This document shows positions 61,026-64,000 of a stretch of 64,000 nucleotides of DNA, in pieces. The notes below the pieces were generated by a model. That model was given only the letters and a program-made list of their open reading frames with translations, was not told where the DNA came from and made no database searches. The translations under genes and the position numbers were made by a program. Every line of letters begins with the position of its first letter. Positions within the stretch are counted from its first letter, which is position 1. Source of the stretch: Opisthorchis felineus (lineage: Eukaryota; Platyhelminthes; Trematoda; Opisthorchiida; Opisthorchiidae); NCBI GenBank assembly GCA_004794785.1, contig SJOL01010174.1, positions 261,012-325,011 of the forward strand, written 5' to 3'.

Positions 61026-61717
61026 AGCACTCCGGCTGGACAAATGACGGAGGCGTGGAGAGGGCTACTTTTATTTTATGTTGCCATGTCACGACTCGTC
61101 TCTCTCAAACATTTCGCAAACAATCGCTTGGGGCAGAAGACAACGCTTTCTCGGGTAGGTGGTGGGTGGACGTAAGTAATACATGTCCCATCAACCTGAT
61201 TAGATTAATTCGCTCTTTTAACAGGTCGGATATTTTTTCGTTTGCTCGCTGATTTTTTCATTGGAGGACAGATTCATTCCAACGGCAAAGCAAAGTACGC
61301 ATCACGCCATCAGGTTTTGACCGATTTTTCACCGATGCGCAATTGGAGCTCACTGATATTATACTTGATCTGTCTGAAAACATTTTAGCCACTGACGACA
61401 AACTACGACTGGGAGCGAAAAAACACTTTGTACAAAAATGTTTATATATATGTTTACATCCAACCAGTTTTTTTCGATAAGAAGAGAAAAAAATATTTTC
61501 ATACGGTACTGTCGTAGGGCTTGCAAGTTGTCGACAGACACGTGATCCTCACAGTTTCTCACCACCTGATAATGATGATAATAATATGAAGAATGTCTCC
61601 TTTGCAACTCATTCCCTCCCCACAAAAAACTGGCGTATATTAATTTTTCACTGAGCCGGCTACGTCTCACTTTTGCCACACTGACAATGTGGGTGTATCG
61701 AAGGATGAGTATGCAAA

Positions 61718-61957
61718 ATGGGACGAACGGTAGCCAATCAATCTGATGACCAAGTGACCAATTGTGAGAATAACTATTCACTGCCACCCTCCTTTTCGTC
61801 CTCAGAACAGTCCATTGCATTGGCACCGGCACCCCTTCCTCCAACACCACAGTATTTCACCTCAAACCAATCTGGCTCACATACCGACATTTCGACTCCA
61901 GCGAATGCTGCTAAATTCCACCAATCCTACATACCTGATGAGCAGAGTGGTCCTTGA
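61718..61957 (+). CDS. candidate 5' coding exon, Ser/Pro-rich, unidentified
   Basis: The frame opens with GCAAAATGG, a good initiation context, and runs 79 codons before TGA at 61955. The product is hydrophilic and Ser/Pro/Asn/Gln-rich (LAPAPLPPTPQYFTSNQSG), as in disordered N-termini of regulatory proteins. Gene exons of this kind in flatworms often continue by splicing; GTGAGA at about 61765 is one possible donor. A 163-codon frame on the opposite strand (61359-61850) overlaps it and looks less protein-like. No family recognised. Confidence 0.33.
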   Translation: MGRTVANQSDDQVTNCENNYSLPPSFSSSEQSIALAPAPLPPTPQYFTSNQSGSHTDISTPANAAKFHQSYIPDEQSGP

Positions 61958-62325
61958 AGTTGTTTCACGCTCTTCTGACCGTTGATGTGCGAAGCAGGAG
62001 GATCGTGGCACTTTGTTACCTTTCGATTCACTGCTGTCTGGTCACCTTAACCCCTCTCCCCGACCAACTCTGATGCTTGGCAAAGCAAGAACAGTATGGC
62101 GCGCACACCCGTCACCTCATCGTTTGCTTCTCAAGTTTGTCACTACTCGCAGGCAAGCTCACAAACACAGACACGCACAAGCGCACGCACATAAACGCAA
62201 TTCCATAAATCGGATTGATAGCGAAATTGCATTAGCCTCTATCTACCTGACCGAATTAAAGACTAAAATTCGTGTCAACTTGTTTTACTTTCTGTCACTA
62301 TTTTGGAAAAATGCCGATTTCTTAG

Positions 62326-62451
62326 CCGCGCTATATGTGATGTGGTCATCTGATAGTTCAGGTGATTCGAAGGATGAGCAAGGAAAAAGGAAGTACAGTC
62401 CACTTAATTCGCCCAAAGCAGATATTCATCAAGTTGCGCCTGATAATACAG
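62326..62451 (+). CDS. candidate exon ending in a consensus splice donor
   Basis: The frame open from 61986 to 62480 includes a Ser/Asp/Lys-rich stretch (SSDSSGDSKDEQGKRKYS) and then hits AATACAG followed by GTGAGT at 62452, a perfect donor consensus. GATTTCTTAG ending at 62325 is a plausible acceptor for an exon of 126 bases. The upstream part of the frame (61986-62320) contains CA-rich low complexity and may not be coding. I cannot identify the protein. Together with 61718-61957 this is the most gene-like part of the window. Confidence 0.38.
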
Positions 62452-64000
62452 GTGAGTTTCAGTTGTTACCTACATTTTAGCTTACACTGATCTAGTAAAC
62501 TGGACGCCACCATCACTGCTATAATTTCACTTTTTATATGTAAACAAATTTGGTGGTCACAGTTTACCATGTTTCCTCATCTAGTAGATCCAAAGCGACG
62601 TCCAAGATAAAAGATTTTGAAAAGTTGGCAAATTTAGAATTTCAGTCCCGTTCGATGAGTTAACACAGATAACCCGTGGGCAGAATATATGTTCATCAGG
62701 CATCCATCACGTCCAGCCATTTTGTGGGGTTCATCGATGAAGTTATATTTTGGTGATCCTGGGGGAGTGAGCTGAGGGTCTAGTCTATTCGAAAAAATAC
62801 GGATGCATGCACCCATCAAGAAAAGAAGAAAATTTCCCGAAGCTTCGCGTGCAAAGCATTGAATGGGAATCCAGCGATATACCGGGATAGCTTTGCTGTT
62901 CCCACCAAACTGCTCACGCAATCTTACTGCAAATCGATTGTAGCCACCTCAAAATTTATACAAAATATTCCACGGTTTATGGTTTACTTAAAACGGCCTT
63001 CTGTTGTTTGCATAAAGTCCTAACTTATGATTGTTTTTTGATTCGCCTGTCGCTTTGCCATTACGACATATGACCTTATGAGTTTGCAATTAGTAACGAA
63101 GCATGTGGAATTCACGGTAACAAATTTGAAAAAAGCATACCACAGATCGGTGTAACCCAAGCTATGCCAACGTTTGGTCGATCATAATTTACTGTTGTTG
63201 CTCCTTCCACCGTGTTACCACCGTTTCCCCAATCTTGATGATATTTTAGGGTTTTTATTTCTTAAGTCAATGGTTCAGGTTGAAATCAATAAATTCACTC
63301 GGATACCTCTTTAAAAATGAAACTTGAAACACAGGATCTTTCGGTGCAGTTGCCTATCGAATGTAGAGGTAAACTGTGGAATGCTAACATTTTGCTCTTA
63401 TATCCTCAACCCTGTGCGAAATGCAATCAACTTCCGACAATACAGTCAAATTTTGCAGGCAATCTGTGTACAAATCGGGCCAAATTATTACCACAAAGGC
63501 AAGTGAGTGGCGTATACCAAGGGCGTTTTTGGGCACAATGTTAATCGATATTGGTTGATCAGCATTTTCTTCTTGAACGCCGATAAATCCGGGTTAGAGC
63601 TGCGATGCAGGGGCTTTAAGAGATTATTTGTTTGTCACCTCGATGATCGGCAGTTTGTAATGCAATCGACAGGGTCTTTTTTCGGACCCACTTTTGAGCT
63701 AGTGACGAAGGTTTGGTCAACCCACTTTAATAACGAGACGTGTCCCAAAATGCGTTCGCCTAAGAAACGAGTTGTCCTGTCCCTGTAAATCCCATAACAG
63801 CTACGTGTGAGCTGATATATCTGTGATACTCTGTGCGTTATCCGTTCCATTACTCAAGTTGATCTGTCCCGTTGTTTGATGCAAAGCAGCTGGACGGCTA
63901 GATAAATGCGAATAAACTCAACGCGCGATTTCAGCCTATTGGCTCCTGCCAGACGATCGTTTTAAGCTGTAGATTGATCAAACGATTTCTGTTTGTCTCT
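62452..64000. other. no identified gene; possible further exon near 63317
   Basis: If the exon at 62326-62451 is real, this is intron or later exons. ATG at 63317 opens a short frame (KLETQDLSVQLPIECR) reaching an AGAG followed by GTAAAC donor-like site at about 63368, but its 5' side has no clear acceptor. Frames at 63507-63788 plus and 63635-63850 minus are unassigned. Confidence 0.3.

Noticed and set aside
1..64000. Prokaryotic operons, CRISPR arrays, phage genes or functional rRNA/tRNA genes
   Set aside because: No ribosome-binding-site-led gene series, no regularly spaced direct repeats, and no intact RNA gene were seen; the window is eukaryotic in character.

Overview
The window looks like nuclear DNA of a flatworm, most likely a digenean trematode (fluke), rather than a prokaryote or virus. 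Coding density is very low, stop codons are frequent in all frames, and nearly everything recognisable is decayed retrotransposon. The support is a Penelope-type terminal repeat carrying hammerhead ribozymes, a tRNA-headed SINE with a hammerhead core resembling the schistosome S-alpha family, a Ty3/Gypsy element with CsRn1-like motifs, and a tRNA-derived SINE family that I associate from memory with fluke genomes. The species cannot be fixed from sequence alone.

Layout. 1-2.3 kb: an (AT)n microsatellite and otherwise nothing recognisable. 2.3-3.15 kb: two minus-strand fragments of a Penelope-like terminal repeat, the first with a well preserved hammerhead. 5.0-5.2 kb: SINE copy 1. 5.2-21 kb: mostly unassigned, with one exon-like block (13.5 kb) and the longest open frame of the window (15.5-16.1 kb). 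21.1-21.8 kb: a hammerhead SINE (minus) followed by a short reverse-transcriptase fragment. 23-28 kb: simple repeats, then a tRNA-like element. 32.2-33.3 kb: SINE copy 2, then a tandem pair of Penelope-like units with a second hammerhead. 34-43.9 kb: nothing I can name apart from an AT repeat. 43.97-46.8 kb: a degenerate Ty3/Gypsy gag-pol (zinc knuckle, RT, RNase H, integrase). 48.3-48.7 kb: a GC-richer segment ending in a tRNA-like head. 49.5-51.5 kb: a degenerate LINE (endonuclease tail, RT, C-terminus). 52.06-52.27 kb: SINE copy 3 on the minus strand. 55.0 kb: another tRNA-like head. 55.5-56.0 kb: a decayed minus-strand reading frame. 61.7-62.45 kb: the best candidate for real gene exons, ending in a consensus splice donor.

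No intact element and no confidently identified host gene is present. The retroelements are all broken by stops, frameshifts and lost catalytic residues, so the region reads as old intergenic or intronic sequence that has collected several retroelement classes. The most interesting content is catalytic RNA: at least three separate hammerhead relics belonging to two unrelated element types (Penelope-like terminal repeats and a tRNA-derived SINE), in different states of decay. Exon calls are low-confidence because they rest only on open frame, composition and splice-like borders.
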